The notes below the pieces were generated by a model that was given only the letters and a program-made list of their open reading frames with translations, was not told the DNA's origin and made no database searches. A stretch of DNA of 64,000 nt from Rhizobium rhizogenes (lineage in GTDB: Bacteria; Pseudomonadota; Alphaproteobacteria; Rhizobiales; Rhizobiaceae). Within the stretch, counting starts at the first letter, position 1; each line of letters opens with the position of its first letter. A program made the translations under genes and the position numbers. Below, piece by piece: positions 19,061-29,284 of the stretch. The stretch is from positions 930,001-994,000 of the forward strand of contig NZ_CP019701.2 of the NCBI RefSeq assembly GCF_002005205.3. Reading direction: 5' to 3'.

Positions 19061-21058
19061 ATGATCTACAAGGCTATCGTCTTTCTTCCACTGATCGGCT
19101 TCCTGATCGCCGGCCTGTTCGGCCGCTCGATCGGCGCCAAGGCTTCGGAATATGTCACCACCGGTCTGATGATCGTGGTCGCCATCCTGTCGTGGATCGT
19201 CTTCTTCACCGTGGCACTCGCCCATGGCGAGCCGGGCGAGGTGATCAAGGTCACCGTGCTGCGCTGGATCCAGTCCGGCGGCATCGATGTCGAATGGGCC
19301 TTCCGCATCGATACGCTGACGGCCGTCATGTTCGTCGTGGTCAACACGGTCTCGACGCTCGTGCACCTCTATTCGATCGGATACATGCACCACGATCCGC
19401 ATCGTCCGCGCTTCTTTGCCTATCTGTCGCTCTTCACCTTCGCCATGCTGATGCTGGTGACCTCCGACAACCTGCTGCAGATGTTCTTCGGCTGGGAAGG
19501 CGTGGGTCTGGCGTCCTACCTGCTGATCGGCTTCTGGTTCAAGAAGCCGTCCGCATCGGCCGCCGCCATGAAGGCCTTCATCGTCAACCGCGTCGGTGAC
19601 TTCGGCTTCATTCTCGGCATTGGTGGCGTGTTCGTGTTGTTCGGCTCGATCAATTTCGAAACGATCTTCGCTGCCGCCGCGACCTATCTGCCGGCTGAAG
19701 GCGCTGCCTCATCGGAAACCGTCATCAACCTGTTCGGTATGCATCTGGACAAGGCCAATGCAATGACGGGCGTCTGCCTGCTGCTCTTCATGGGCGCCAT
19801 GGGTAAATCGGCGCAGTTCCTGCTGCACACCTGGCTGCCGGACGCGATGGAAGGCCCGACGCCTGTTTCGGCCCTCATTCACGCCGCAACCATGGTCACG
19901 GCTGGCGTCTTCCTCGTCGCCCGCATGTCGCCGCTGTTCGAACTGTCGCATGACGCGCTGACCGTCGTGACGCTGATCGGTGCGATCACCGCCTTCTTCG
20001 CGGCAACCGTCGGCCTCGTGCAGAACGACATCAAGCGCGTCATCGCCTACTCGACCTGCTCGCAGCTCGGTTACATGTTCGTGGCGCTCGGCGTCGGCGC
20101 TTATGGTGCCGCCGTGTTCCACCTCTTCACGCACGCCTTCTTCAAGGCCCTGTTGTTCTTGTGCGCCGGTTCGGTCATCCATGCCGTCGATGGCGAGCAG
20201 GACATGCGTTACATGGGTGGCCTGCGCAAGCATATCCCCATTACCTTCTGGACCATGACCGTTGGCACGCTGGCGCTGACCGGCGTTGGTATTCCGGGCA
20301 CGATGATCGGTTTTGCCGGCTTCTTCTCGAAGGACGTCATCATCGAATCCGCTTACGCGTCCCATTCGGTCCTGTCCGGTTTCGCCTTCACGCTGCTGGT
20401 CATCGCCGCGCTGTTCACCAGCTTCTATTCCTGGCGTCTGGCTTTCATGACCTTCTTCGGCAAGCCGCGCGCGTCCGCCGACGTCATGCACCATGTGCAT
20501 GAATCGCCGATGGTCATGCTGATCCCGCTTTTCATCCTCACGGTTGGCGCGATCTTTGCCGGTGTTGCCTTCGAAGGTTATTTCTTCGGCCATGAATATG
20601 CCGAGTTCTGGAAGGGCGCGCTGTTCACGCTTCCAGAAAACGAAATCCTCGAAGAGTTCCACCACGTGCCGCTGTGGGTGAAGTGGAGCCCGTTCTTCGC
20701 CATGGCCCTTGGTTTCGTGACCGCCTGGTACATGTATATCAAGTCGCCGGAGACGCCGAAGCGTCTGGCCGAGACCCATCGTGGCCTCTACCAGTTCCTT
20801 CTCAACAAGTGGTACTTCGACGAACTCTATGACTTCCTCTTCGTTCGTTCCGCAAAGGCGCTCGGTCGCTTCCTGTGGAAGAAGGGCGACGTCGCCGTCA
20901 TCGACCACTATGGACCGAACGGCATTGCAGCGCGTGTGGTTGACGTGACCAACCGCATGGTCCGCCTGCAATCCGGTTACCTCTATCATTATGCCTTTGC
21001 GATGCTGATCGGCATCGCGGCGCTTGTCACCTGGATGATGCTCGGGAGTGCCCTCTGA
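19061..21058 (+). CDS. nuoL: NADH-quinone oxidoreductase subunit L
   Basis: A 665-residue antiporter-like proton-pumping subunit. The family core is present: [16 protein letters not shown], the lysine-bearing [26 protein letters not shown] region, and [18 protein letters not shown]. The long C-terminal amphipathic helix typical of NuoL is implied by the extra length. Its stop shares one base with the nuoM start (TGATG at 21056). Confidence 0.98.
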   Translation: MIYKAIVFLPLIGFLIAGLFGRSIGAKASEYVTTGLMIVVAILSWIVFFTVALAHGEPGEVIKVTVLRWIQSGGIDVEWAFRIDTLTAVMFVVVNTVSTLVHLYSIGYMHHDPHRPRFFAYLSLFTFAMLMLVTSDNLLQMFFGWEGVGLASYLLIGFWFKKPSASAAAMKAFIVNRVGDFGFILGIGGVFVLFGSINFETIFAAAATYLPAEGAASSETVINLFGMHLDKANAMTGVCLLLFMGAMGKSAQFLLHTWLPDAMEGPTPVSALIHAATMVTAGVFLVARMSPLFELSHDALTVVTLIGAITAFFAATVGLVQNDIKRVIAYSTCSQLGYMFVALGVGAYGAAVFHLFTHAFFKALLFLCAGSVIHAVDGEQDMRYMGGLRKHIPITFWTMTVGTLALTGVGIPGTMIGFAGFFSKDVIIESAYASHSVLSGFAFTLLVIAALFTSFYSWRLAFMTFFGKPRASADVMHHVHESPMVMLIPLFILTVGAIFAGVAFEGYFFGHEYAEFWKGALFTLPENEILEEFHHVPLWVKWSPFFAMALGFVTAWYMYIKSPETPKRLAETHRGLYQFLLNKWYFDELYDFLFVRSAKALGRFLWKKGDVAVIDHYGPNGIAARVVDVTNRMVRLQSGYLYHYAFAMLIGIAALVTWMMLGSAL

Positions 21059-22569
21059 TGACCGATTGGCCTATTCTTTCAACGGTCACCTTTCTGCCGC
21101 TCGTCGGCGTGGTGCTCCTGCTGCTGACAAATGAGAACGGCCCTTATGGACGCCGCAACATTCTCAATGTCTCGCTGCTGACGACCGTTTTCACCTTCCT
21201 GGTGTCGCTGTTCATCTGGATCGGTTTCGACAATTCGAACCCCGGTTTCCAGATGGTGGAAAAACACGCCTGGTTCGGTAACATCGCCGCCTATCATCTG
21301 GGCGTCGACGGCGTTTCCATGCTGTTCGTCATCCTCACCACCTTCCTCATGCCCTTCTGCGTGCTGGCAAGCTGGGAATCGGTTGAAAAGCGCATCAAGG
21401 AATACATGATTGCCTTCCTGCTTCTGGAAGTCGTCATGATCGGCGTCTTCGTGGCGCTGGATACGGTTCTCTTCTACGTCTTCTTCGAAGCGACGCTGAT
21501 CCCGATGTTCATCATCATCGGCGTCTGGGGCGGCAAGGATCGCGTCTACGCATCCTACAAGTTCTTCCTCTACACGCTGCTCGGCTCGGTTCTGACCATG
21601 CTCGCCATCATGGCCATGTACTGGCAGGCCGGCACGACCGACATGACGGAACTGTTGAAATACGGCTTCCCGGCCGGCATGCAGACCTGGCTCTGGCTCG
21701 CCTGTTTCGCCGCCTTCTCGGTGAAGATGCCGATGTGGCCGGTGCATACCTGGCTGCCGGATGCCCACGTTCAGGCGCCGACCGCCGGTTCCGTCATCCT
21801 TGCCGGCGTCATGCTGAAGCTCGGCGGTTACGGTTTCATCCGCTTCTCGCTGTCGATGTTCCCGCTGGCTTCGGATTATTTCGCCCCCTTCGTCTTCACG
21901 CTGTCGGTACTCGCCATCATCTACACCTCGCTGGTGGCGATGATGCAGGACGACATCAAGAAGCTGATCGCCTATTCCTCCGTGGCCCACATGGGTTACG
22001 TGACCATGGGCATCTTCGCCGCCAACGTTCAGGGCGTGCAGGGCGCGATCTTCCAGATGCTGTCGCACGGTATTGTGTCGGGTGCGCTCTTCCTCTGCGT
22101 CGGCGTTGTCTATGATCGTCTTCATACCCGCGAAATCGCGGCCTATGGCGGCCTCGTCAACAACATGCCGAAATATGCCGTCGCCTTCATGATCTTCACC
22201 ATGGCCAATGTCGGTCTACCCGGCACCTCCGGCTTCATCGGTGAATTCCTGACGCTGGTCGGCGTCTTCCGTGCCAACACGCTGGTCGCACTGTTTGCGG
22301 CAACCGGTGTCATCCTCTCGGCAGCCTATGCGCTGTGGCTTTACCGCCGTGTGATCTTCGGTGCGCTGGAGAAGGAAAGCTTGAAGTCGATGCTCGATCT
22401 GTCGACCCGCGAAAAGGTCATCCTTTATCCGCTGGTTGCGCTGACGATCTTCTTCGGTGTCTATCCGGCGCCGGTGTTCGATGCGACAGCCGCATCGGTC
22501 GATCTTCTGGTAAACAACTATTCGGCTGCATTGCAGGCGGCGCAAAATGTTGCGCTCTCTATGAATTGA
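21058..22569 (+). CDS. nuoM: NADH-quinone oxidoreductase subunit M
   Basis: A 503-residue antiporter-like subunit with about fourteen hydrophobic spans. The motifs [38 protein letters not shown] (read as [11 protein letters not shown]) and [18 protein letters not shown] are intact. It is translationally coupled to nuoL by a one-base overlap. Confidence 0.98.
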   Translation: MTDWPILSTVTFLPLVGVVLLLLTNENGPYGRRNILNVSLLTTVFTFLVSLFIWIGFDNSNPGFQMVEKHAWFGNIAAYHLGVDGVSMLFVILTTFLMPFCVLASWESVEKRIKEYMIAFLLLEVVMIGVFVALDTVLFYVFFEATLIPMFIIIGVWGGKDRVYASYKFFLYTLLGSVLTMLAIMAMYWQAGTTDMTELLKYGFPAGMQTWLWLACFAAFSVKMPMWPVHTWLPDAHVQAPTAGSVILAGVMLKLGGYGFIRFSLSMFPLASDYFAPFVFTLSVLAIIYTSLVAMMQDDIKKLIAYSSVAHMGYVTMGIFAANVQGVQGAIFQMLSHGIVSGALFLCVGVVYDRLHTREIAAYGGLVNNMPKYAVAFMIFTMANVGLPGTSGFIGEFLTLVGVFRANTLVALFAATGVILSAAYALWLYRRVIFGALEKESLKSMLDLSTREKVILYPLVALTIFFGVYPAPVFDATAASVDLLVNNYSAALQAAQNVALSMN

Positions 22570-22587
22570 CGACAGGACCCGTTGGAC

Positions 22588-24030
22588 ATGACCGCTGAAA
22601 TCCTTTTTGCCAGTCTGCACATTGCGACGCCCGAGCTGATCCTTGCGGTCGGCGCGCTGGCGCTGCTCATGATTGGCGTCTTCTCGGGCGACAAGTCGAC
22701 AACGACGGTCACCGGCCTTGCCGTTGCCCTCCTGCTCGTCGTCGGTCTCTGGATCATCTTTGCCCCCGCCTCGGGCGTGGCCTTCGGCGGTGTCTATATC
22801 GCCGATGCCTTCGGCAACTTCATGAAGGTGCTGGCGCTGATCGGCTCGATCACCGCCATGATCCTCGCCGTCGGTCAGGGCCGTTTCGAGCCGATCGGCC
22901 GTTTCGAATATCCGGTGCTTCTGGTCCTCGCGACGCTTGGCATCCTGCTGATGATCTCGGCCAACAACCTGATCTCGCTTTACATGGCGCTGGAACTGCA
23001 GTCGCTGGCACTCTACGTCGTCTGCGCGATCAACCGTGAAAGCCTGCGCTCCACGGAAGCTGGCCTGAAGTATTTCGTTCTCGGTGCGCTCTCCTCCGGC
23101 ATGCTGCTTTACGGCATGTCGCTGGTCTACGGCTTCACCGGCAATACCGGCTTTACCGAAATCGCCCAGGTTCTGGCGTCGGAAACCCGTTCGCTCGGTC
23201 TGGTCTTCGGTCTGGTCTTCGTTCTCGCCGGTCTGGCATTCAAGATTTCGGCCGTGCCGTTCCACATGTGGACGCCGGACGTTTATGAAGGCGCGCCGAC
23301 CCCGGTAACGGCGTTCCTGTCGGCTGCACCGAAGATCGGCGCCATGGCGATCCTCGTTCGTATCGTCATCGAGGCGTTCCAGCCGGTCTTTGCCGACTGG
23401 CAGCAGATCGTCGTCTTTATCTCCATCGCCTCCATGCTGCTCGGTTCCTTCGCCGCCATCGGCCAGAAGAACATCAAGCGCCTGATGGCCTATTCCTCCA
23501 TCGGCCACATGGGGTATGCGCTGGTCGGTCTTGCCGCCGGCACCGAGGCCGGTGTAGCCGGCGTCATTCTCTACATGACCATCTACATGGTCATGACGCT
23601 CGGCACCTTCGCCTGCATTCTCTCCATGCGCCGCAAGGAAATCGGCAATGTCGAGACTGTAGAGGATCTGGCCGGCCTTTCGTCCTCCAACCCCTTCATG
23701 GCGGTTGTGCTGACGATCCTGATGTTCTCGCTTGCCGGCATTCCGCCGCTCGCCGGCTTCTTCGGCAAGTATTACGTCTTCCTCGCTGCCATCGAGGCGA
23801 AGCTTTATCCGCTCGCGGTTATCGGTGTGATCGGGTCGGTCGTCGGCGCCTATTATTATATCCGCGTCGTCAAGGTCATGTGGTTCGATGAGGCCAAGGG
23901 CAGCTTCGAGCGTCCGGCGGGTGAGCTGAAGGTCGTTTATGCCCTTTCGGGTCTCTTCGTTCTTGCCTTCGTCGTCTTCGGCGGTGCGCTTGGCAATGCG
24001 GTCACGGCCGCAGCAAAGACGTTCTTTTGA
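22588..24030 (+). CDS. nuoN: NADH-quinone oxidoreductase subunit N
   Basis: A 480-residue third antiporter-like subunit. It has the membrane glutamate in [14 protein letters not shown], the [21 protein letters not shown] motif (read as [11 protein letters not shown]) and [18 protein letters not shown]. The ATG at 22588 is preferred; a TTG at 22582 would add two residues and sits at better spacing from AGGA, so the start is not certain. It ends the nuo genes, and its stop lies within a possible early birA start. Confidence 0.97.
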   Translation: MTAEILFASLHIATPELILAVGALALLMIGVFSGDKSTTTVTGLAVALLLVVGLWIIFAPASGVAFGGVYIADAFGNFMKVLALIGSITAMILAVGQGRFEPIGRFEYPVLLVLATLGILLMISANNLISLYMALELQSLALYVVCAINRESLRSTEAGLKYFVLGALSSGMLLYGMSLVYGFTGNTGFTEIAQVLASETRSLGLVFGLVFVLAGLAFKISAVPFHMWTPDVYEGAPTPVTAFLSAAPKIGAMAILVRIVIEAFQPVFADWQQIVVFISIASMLLGSFAAIGQKNIKRLMAYSSIGHMGYALVGLAAGTEAGVAGVILYMTIYMVMTLGTFACILSMRRKEIGNVETVEDLAGLSSSNPFMAVVLTILMFSLAGIPPLAGFFGKYYVFLAAIEAKLYPLAVIGVIGSVVGAYYYIRVVKVMWFDEAKGSFERPAGELKVVYALSGLFVLAFVVFGGALGNAVTAAAKTFF

Positions 24031-24056
24031 TCGATACGCCGCAGCATACGGGCCGG

Positions 24057-24797
24057 ATGTCCATCGATGATTTCCGGCACGAGGCGATGGTGGAAACGCC
24101 ATCGACCAACATAGAGTGTTTCGCCCGGGCGCGGGCGGGTGATGGCGGTAATCTCTGGATCACCGCCATCCGCCAGACCGGCGGTCGCGGTCGCCGCGGC
24201 CGGCCCTGGGTTTCCGAGCCCGGCAACCTCTACGCCTCGCTTCTTCTCATTGATCCCGCTCCGATGGATCGTATCGGCTCCTTGCCGCTTGCCTTTGCGC
24301 TGGCCGTCTATCGCGCCATCCGCGCGGTCCTGCCGGCAGGTGGTGCTCCGCTTGAAATCAAATGGCCAAACGACGTATTGATCGGTCGCCAGAAAACCTG
24401 CGGCATTCTGATGGAAGCGGAGCTTCTGCCGGATGGGCGGCGGGCAATCGTCATCGGCATCGGTATCAATATCGCCCACAAGCCGGACAATCCGCTTTAT
24501 CCCGTCACAATGCTCTCCGAACACGGCGCTTCCTGTTCGCCCGACGAACTCTTCGCGCATCTTTTTCGCGAGACGGCGGATGTGCTGCGAGACTGGGACG
24601 AGGGCAGGGGTGTGGCCGGCGTCATGGCTGGCTGGCGGGCCGCTGCCTGCGGTATCGGCGAACATATCACCGTCAACTTTCCGGATCGCTCGATCGGCGG
24701 GCGTTTCGTCGGAATTGATGATAATGGTTATCTGCTGCTGGATGAGGATGAGGGCGCAAGGCGCTCCATCGCCGCCGGCGACGTGTTTTTCGGATGA
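24057..24797 (+). CDS. birA: Biotin--[acetyl-CoA-carboxylase] ligase
   Basis: A 246-residue biotin protein ligase, which activates biotin with ATP and attaches it to carboxyl-carrier proteins. The catalytic signature GGRGRRGRPWVSEPGNLYAS (ATP/biotin loop), the KWPNDVLIGRQKTCGILMEAE segment (read as KWPNDVL and KTCGILME) and a short C-terminal SH3-like domain are seen. It lacks the N-terminal helix-turn-helix of E. coli BirA, so it is an enzyme only. An alternative TTG start at 24027 overlaps the nuoN stop. The gene follows complex I and is probably in the same transcript. Confidence 0.93.
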   Translation: MSIDDFRHEAMVETPSTNIECFARARAGDGGNLWITAIRQTGGRGRRGRPWVSEPGNLYASLLLIDPAPMDRIGSLPLAFALAVYRAIRAVLPAGGAPLEIKWPNDVLIGRQKTCGILMEAELLPDGRRAIVIGIGINIAHKPDNPLYPVTMLSEHGASCSPDELFAHLFRETADVLRDWDEGRGVAGVMAGWRAAACGIGEHITVNFPDRSIGGRFVGIDDNGYLLLDEDEGARRSIAAGDVFFG

Positions 24798-25001
24798 GGC
24801 GAACGGTGCGGTCCAGCAACTCGCGCCGAACCCTGTCCCACAGGTTGGAGCTTTCCTGCGGCTCATGAAAAGCAGGGTGGCAGACCGGCTCCGCATCGGC
24901 CCGGTCGATCAGATGGTTCAACAGGTCCGATGCTGAAAACCGGCGCGGGGCGGGGCATGATGCCGTCGTCCGTGCGCTTTTATGAATGGATAAAAACAAC
25001 A

Positions 25002-26669
25002 ATGGCTAAACAGGACGAACTGGTCTTCCTGCCGCTTGGCGGCGTCGGTGAAATCGGCATGAATCTGGCGCTTTACGGCTACGGTCCGGAAAGCAAGCGC
25101 CAATGGATCATGGTGGATTGCGGCGTGACCTTCGCCGGACCCGACCTGCCGGGCGTCGATCTGGTGCTGCCCGATATCAGCTATATCGCCGAGCAGAAGA
25201 AAAACCTCAAAGGCATCATCATCACCCACGCCCATGAGGATCACTACGGCGCGCTGAATGACCTGTGGCCGGGTCTCAACGTGCCGGTCTATGCCTCGGG
25301 CTTCACCGCCGGCATGCTGGAGGCGAAGCGTGCTTATGAGGGCACGCGCGCCGAAATTCCGGTTACGCCGTTCAAGGCGGGCGACCGCATCAATGTCGGT
25401 CCGTTTGAAATCGAGGCTGTCGGCGTCAATCACTCCATCCCGGAGCCGATGTCGCTGGTCATCCGCACACCGCTCGGCAACGTCATCCACACCGGTGACT
25501 GGAAAATCGATGAGGCGCCCTCGCTCGGGCCGTTGACGGATGAAGCCCGCTTCCGCGCCATCGGTGAAGAGGGCGTGCTGGCGCTGATGTGCGACAGCAC
25601 CAATTCGGTGCGCGATGGCGTATCGCCCTCCGAACACGAGGTTTCCGAAGGTCTGCGGCAGATCATCGAAAATGCCGAAGGCCGCGTCGCCGTCACCACC
25701 TTCTCCTCCAATGTCGGGCGCATCCGCTCGATTGCCCAGGCGGCGGAGGCGGCGGGCCGCGAGGTTCTGCTGCTGGGCTCGTCACTGAAGCGCGTCGTTC
25801 ATGTCTCGCAGGATCTCGGTATCATGGAAGGCATCAAGCCATTCCTCGCCGAAGACGAATATGGCTACATCCCGCGCGACAAGGTGGTGCTGATCCTGAC
25901 GGGTTCGCAGGGCGAACCGCGTGCCGCACTCGCCAAGCTGTCGCGTGACGAGATGCGCAATGTGGCGCTGGCTGCGGGAGACACGGTGGTGTTTTCCTCG
26001 CGCGCCATTCCCGGCAACGAAAAGGCCATCATCGATATCAAGAACGGCCTGATCGAGCAGGGCGTCCATATCGTCACAGACAACGAGGCTCTTGTTCACG
26101 TTTCCGGCCATCCGCGCCGCAATGAACTGCTGAAAATGTATGAATGGACGAAGCCGCAGATTGTCGTGCCCGTTCATGGCGAGGCGGCGCATCTGGTGGC
26201 GCAGAAGGAACTGGCGGAACAGGCCGGCATTTCGCAGGTGCCGAAGGTGCGCAACGGTAATATTCTGCGGCTTGCGCCGGGCCCGGCGGAAGTCATCGAT
26301 GACGCGCCGCATGGCCGCGTCTTCAAGGATGGCAATCTCATCGGCGACATGGATGAGATGGGCATCAGCAATCGCCGCAAGCTCTCCTTTGCCGGCCACG
26401 TCTCCGTCAATGTCGTGCTGGACAGCCGTTACGATTTCCTCGGCGATCCGGATGTCGTGCCTTTCGGCCTGCCTGAATTCGACGATGAGGGCGAGGATAT
26501 GGAGGACACGCTTTATGACGCCGTTCTCGGCGCCGTTGAGAGCATTCCCCGCGCGCGACGTAAGGATCTGGAACTGCTGCGCGAAGCGGTGCGCCGCGCC
26601 GTGCGCGCCGCCGCCAACCAGACATGGGGCAAGAAGCCCATAGTAACGGTTTTTGTCACGAAGGTGTGA
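25002..26669 (+). CDS. rnj: Ribonuclease J
   Basis: A 555-residue metallo-beta-lactamase/beta-CASP nuclease for rRNA maturation and mRNA decay. The zinc motif THAHEDHYGAL has His76, His78, Asp80 and His81; beta-CASP motifs follow (MCDSTNS, TGSQGEPRAALAKLS, VHVSGHPRRNELL). The start MAKQDELVFLPLGGVGEIG is chosen over the upstream open frame because the fold begins there. It lies 204 bp after birA and ends before a terminator at 26750. Confidence 0.96.
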   Translation: MAKQDELVFLPLGGVGEIGMNLALYGYGPESKRQWIMVDCGVTFAGPDLPGVDLVLPDISYIAEQKKNLKGIIITHAHEDHYGALNDLWPGLNVPVYASGFTAGMLEAKRAYEGTRAEIPVTPFKAGDRINVGPFEIEAVGVNHSIPEPMSLVIRTPLGNVIHTGDWKIDEAPSLGPLTDEARFRAIGEEGVLALMCDSTNSVRDGVSPSEHEVSEGLRQIIENAEGRVAVTTFSSNVGRIRSIAQAAEAAGREVLLLGSSLKRVVHVSQDLGIMEGIKPFLAEDEYGYIPRDKVVLILTGSQGEPRAALAKLSRDEMRNVALAAGDTVVFSSRAIPGNEKAIIDIKNGLIEQGVHIVTDNEALVHVSGHPRRNELLKMYEWTKPQIVVPVHGEAAHLVAQKELAEQAGISQVPKVRNGNILRLAPGPAEVIDDAPHGRVFKDGNLIGDMDEMGISNRRKLSFAGHVSVNVVLDSRYDFLGDPDVVPFGLPEFDDEGEDMEDTLYDAVLGAVESIPRARRKDLELLREAVRRAVRAAANQTWGKKPIVTVFVTKV

Positions 26670-26749
26670 GGCAGGGATGCCGATCTTTGAATGATCGCGG
26701 CCGGTGGGTGGCACAATGATCGTCGTCCATCATCCTGTGGGTTGAGAAC

Positions 26750-26781
26750 AGGGGCTGCGCCGCAAGGCGCGGCCCTTTTTT
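26750..26781 (+). terminator. Rho-independent terminator after rnj
   Basis: The hairpin pairs GGGC-T-GCGCC (about 26752-26761) with GGCGC-G-GCCC (about 26766-26775) and is followed by TTTTTT. Confidence 0.8.
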
Positions 26782-26868
26782 AACGCGGCTTTTTACGCAT
26801 CTTGCAGGGATTTGATTCCGCTTTACGGATGAATGCGTTACAAGCAACGCATTGCGCAGGAGGACGTC

Positions 26869-27138
26869 ATGCCGCTTCTTTCGGTCTTCGCCGTTTATTT
26901 CATCGTCTGGTGGACAGTGCTTTTTATCGTACTGCCGATCGGGCTTCGCACCCAGGCGGAAGAGGGCGATGTGGCGCTCGGCACCGTGGCCAGTGCGCCC
27001 TCACGGTTTCGGGGCGGGCGCATCGTCCTGTGGACGACACTGATATCGGCGCTGATCTGTGGCGTCTGGTACGGCGGGTCCTGGTGGTTCGGCTTCAGTC
27101 TTGATGATCTGCCGAGAATTGTCCCCGTTTACGACTGA
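26869..27138 (+). CDS. DUF1467 family small membrane protein
   Basis: An 89-residue protein with two hydrophobic spans (LLSVFAVYFIVWWTVLFIVL near the N-terminus and LWTTLISALICGVWYGG in the second half) and a short loop with QAEEGDVALGTVASAP between them. This is the DUF1467 pattern, an alphaproteobacterial family of unknown function. The start at 26869 has a perfect AGGAGG 5 nt upstream; the in-frame ATG at 26833 has none. It follows the rnj terminator and precedes proS, the usual neighbour in rhizobia. Confidence 0.85.
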   Translation: MPLLSVFAVYFIVWWTVLFIVLPIGLRTQAEEGDVALGTVASAPSRFRGGRIVLWTTLISALICGVWYGGSWWFGFSLDDLPRIVPVYD

Positions 27139-27282
27139 AGCATCGGAACTTAATCCCGCTGAGCTTTTGATTTGGGAAGCGTGGCTCCGTTGCGTTTACG
27201 ACGTATCGAGTGCATTCCGCTCTAAACCGGGATGACTGAAAACAGGGCAGCATTGTCCCGGTCGCCGCAAGGTGCATCGACA

Positions 27283-27300
27283 CTGTCATATGGATGTCAT
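27283..27300 (+). promoter_or_regulatory. PHO-box-like direct repeat
   Basis: CTGTCATATGGATGTCAT is two TGTCAT-type repeats with 4-bp spacing, 13 of 14 positions fitting the PHO box. It lies in the DUF1467-proS gap, pointing to the right. No obvious phosphate gene follows, so a chance match is possible. Confidence 0.4.
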
Positions 27301-27392
27301 CTCCGTCGTGCACACAGCATAGGCGTCGTGAGCGGCTGATTCACCGTCACAATTGCCGGAATAACGGGCCGGGGCGCTGTTGTGTGTTTGAA

Positions 27393-27540
27393 GCAAAAAA
27401 AAACAAGGCCTTTCAGCCTTGTTTTCCAGGTTTCGCGTGATCTGTAACCGTTGCCGGGGCTGCGAACGAGCGCGCCTAAGATCTGATCCTCCCAAGACTG
27501 ACCGCGAAAATGACAAGAATTTAAACTTCTTGCCTCTTTT
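27393..27540 (-). ncRNA. Candidate trans-encoded small RNA between the DUF1467 gene and proS
   Basis: On the minus strand a 9-bp perfect hairpin (27401-27424) is followed by a run of nine T, the form of an Hfq-type sRNA terminator. About 100 bp upstream of it an inverted repeat CAAGAA/TTCTTG (27514-27532) could form a 5' hairpin. The gap is 699 bp with no convincing ORF. From memory, the alpha-r9 (Smr9C) sRNA family of rhizobia sits beside proS, and this may be its homologue. The 5' end is a guess and no clear promoter was found. Confidence 0.45.
27401..27425. terminator. Bidirectional terminator hairpin in the DUF1467-proS gap
   Basis: AAACAAGGC (27401-27409) pairs with GCCTTGTTT (27416-27424) around a 6-nt loop. 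The minus-strand side has the longer T run (nine), the plus side four. Confidence 0.85.
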
Positions 27541-27837
27541 GTAAGCTAAAGCTAGCTCAATCACCCCTGCTTGTCATCTCATTTTTTGCATATTTGTTAC
27601 AGTCGGCAAAAAATTCCCTGTGGTGCAATTTGTCGCACCGGATCAAGAATAATATTCCGGCCAAAGCGTTTTGACGCGAATTAGCTATCGCGAAAATGCC
27701 ACGAAATCGCCTTTAAGGCTCTTTTCATGGCGGGTTTTCTTCTTGGCGGGAAACGGCTATATCCGGCGCCAATATCCCTTTATTCGGGGCGATTCCCGCG
27801 CTTTTGCGCGCTGTCGCCCATATCAATGGAAGCCGTC

Positions 27838-29160
27838 ATGCGTCTCAGCCGTTATTTCATGCCCATCCTGAAGGAAAACCCCAAGGAAGCCGAGATTGTC
27901 TCCCACCGCCTGATGCTGCGTGCGGGCATGATCCGGCAGCAATCGGCGGGCATCTATTCCTGGCTGCCGCTCGGCAAGCGCGTGCTGGACAAGGTGAACC
28001 GCATCATCCGCGAGGAGCAGGATCGCTCCGGCGCCATCGAGCTTCTGATGCCGACGCTGCAGACCGCCGAGCTCTGGCAGGAAAGCGGCCGTTATGACGA
28101 TTACGGCAAGGAGATGCTGCGCATCAAGGACCGTCAGGACCGCCAGATGCTTTACGGTCCCACCAACGAGGAGATGATCACCGACATCTTCCGTTCCTAT
28201 GTGAAGTCCTACAAGAACCTGCCGCTGAACCTTTATCACATCCAGCTGAAGTTCCGCGACGAGGTGCGTCCGCGCTTTGGCACGATGCGCTCGCGCGAGT
28301 TCCTGATGAAGGACGCCTATTCCTTCGACCTGACCAAGGAAGACGCGATCCATTCCTATAACAAGATGTTCGTCGCCTATCTGCGCACCTTCGAGCGCCT
28401 TGGTCTGCGCGCCATTCCCATGCGCGCCGATACCGGCCCGATCGGCGGCAACCACAGCCACGAATTCATCATTCTGGCCGATACCGGCGAATCCGAGGTT
28501 TTCTGCCACAAGAGCTTCCTCGACCGCGCCATTCCTGCCGAAAATACCGATTTCGACGACGTCGAAGCCCTTCAGGGCGTATTTAACGAGTGGACGGCCG
28601 ACTACGCCGCCACCTCCGAAATGCATGATGAAGCCGCCTATGATGCCATTCCCGAAGGCGAACGCCTCTCGGCGCGTGGTATCGAAGTCGGTCACATCTT
28701 CTATTTCGGCACCAAATATTCCGAGCCGATGGGCGCGAAAGTGCAGGGCAAGGACGGCAAGGAACACCCTGTCCACATGGGTTCCTACGGCATCGGGCCG
28801 ACACGCCTTGTTCCCGCCATCATTGAAGCATCGCATGACGAGAACGGAATCATCTGGCCGGCCTCGGTCGCGCCTTTTGATGTCGTCATTGTCAACATGA
28901 AGGCTGGTGACGAGGCCTGCGATGCGGCTTGCGAAAAGCTGTATTATCAGCTCTCCAACGCCGGCAAGGATGTTCTTTACGACGATACCGACGACCGTGC
29001 GGGCCAGAAGTTTGCGACCGCCGATCTGATCGGCGTGCCGCTGCAGATCATCGTCGGTCCGCGTTCGGTCGCGAATGGCGAGGTCGAGGTAAAGGATCGC
29101 AAGAGCGGCGAGCGGGAAACCGTCACGATCGAGGCGGCAATGAACAGGGTGCTTGGCTAA
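27838..29160 (+). CDS. proS: Prolyl-tRNA synthetase (short alphaproteobacterial form)
   Basis: A 440-residue class II synthetase that charges tRNA-Pro. Class II motifs are visible: motif 2 in [21 protein letters not shown] (FRDE, RSREF) and motif 3 in [15 protein letters not shown]. The anticodon-binding domain follows (from [12 protein letters not shown]). It is short because the editing insertion of about 180 residues found in E. coli ProS is missing, as is normal in this group. The start [15 protein letters not shown] is chosen by fold; a GGAAG lies upstream. It is followed by a hairpin and lolC. Confidence 0.97.
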   Translation: MRLSRYFMPILKENPKEAEIVSHRLMLRAGMIRQQSAGIYSWLPLGKRVLDKVNRIIREEQDRSGAIELLMPTLQTAELWQESGRYDDYGKEMLRIKDRQDRQMLYGPTNEEMITDIFRSYVKSYKNLPLNLYHIQLKFRDEVRPRFGTMRSREFLMKDAYSFDLTKEDAIHSYNKMFVAYLRTFERLGLRAIPMRADTGPIGGNHSHEFIILADTGESEVFCHKSFLDRAIPAENTDFDDVEALQGVFNEWTADYAATSEMHDEAAYDAIPEGERLSARGIEVGHIFYFGTKYSEPMGAKVQGKDGKEHPVHMGSYGIGPTRLVPAIIEASHDENGIIWPASVAPFDVVIVNMKAGDEACDAACEKLYYQLSNAGKDVLYDDTDDRAGQKFATADLIGVPLQIIVGPRSVANGEVEVKDRKSGERETVTIEAAMNRVLG

Positions 29161-29233
29161 GCGCGGACGGGAAGGCGGGAGCGGCTTCACCGGAACCGCT
29201 TCGCTTCCAAAGTGCCGATGTCACGGAAATAGG

Positions 29234-29258
29234 GGCCGGTTTTCGGAAAAGACCGGCC
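29234..29258 (+). terminator. Weak terminator-like hairpin between proS and lolC
   Basis: GGCCGGT (29234-29240) pairs with ACCGGCC (29252-29258), followed only by TTGTGG. It may slow transcription rather than stop it. Confidence 0.35.
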
Positions 29259-29284
29259 TTGTGGTATGAGATCAGGGAGACGAC

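Noticed and set aside
22216..24102. 628-codon minus-strand ORF opposite nuoN
   Set aside because: Composition is the charged shadow of a membrane gene; nuoN is certain on the plus strand.
27286..27564. 92-codon minus-strand ORF in the DUF1467-proS gap
   Set aside because: It has no ribosome site and no recognisable domain. The terminator lies inside it, so a non-coding RNA fits better.
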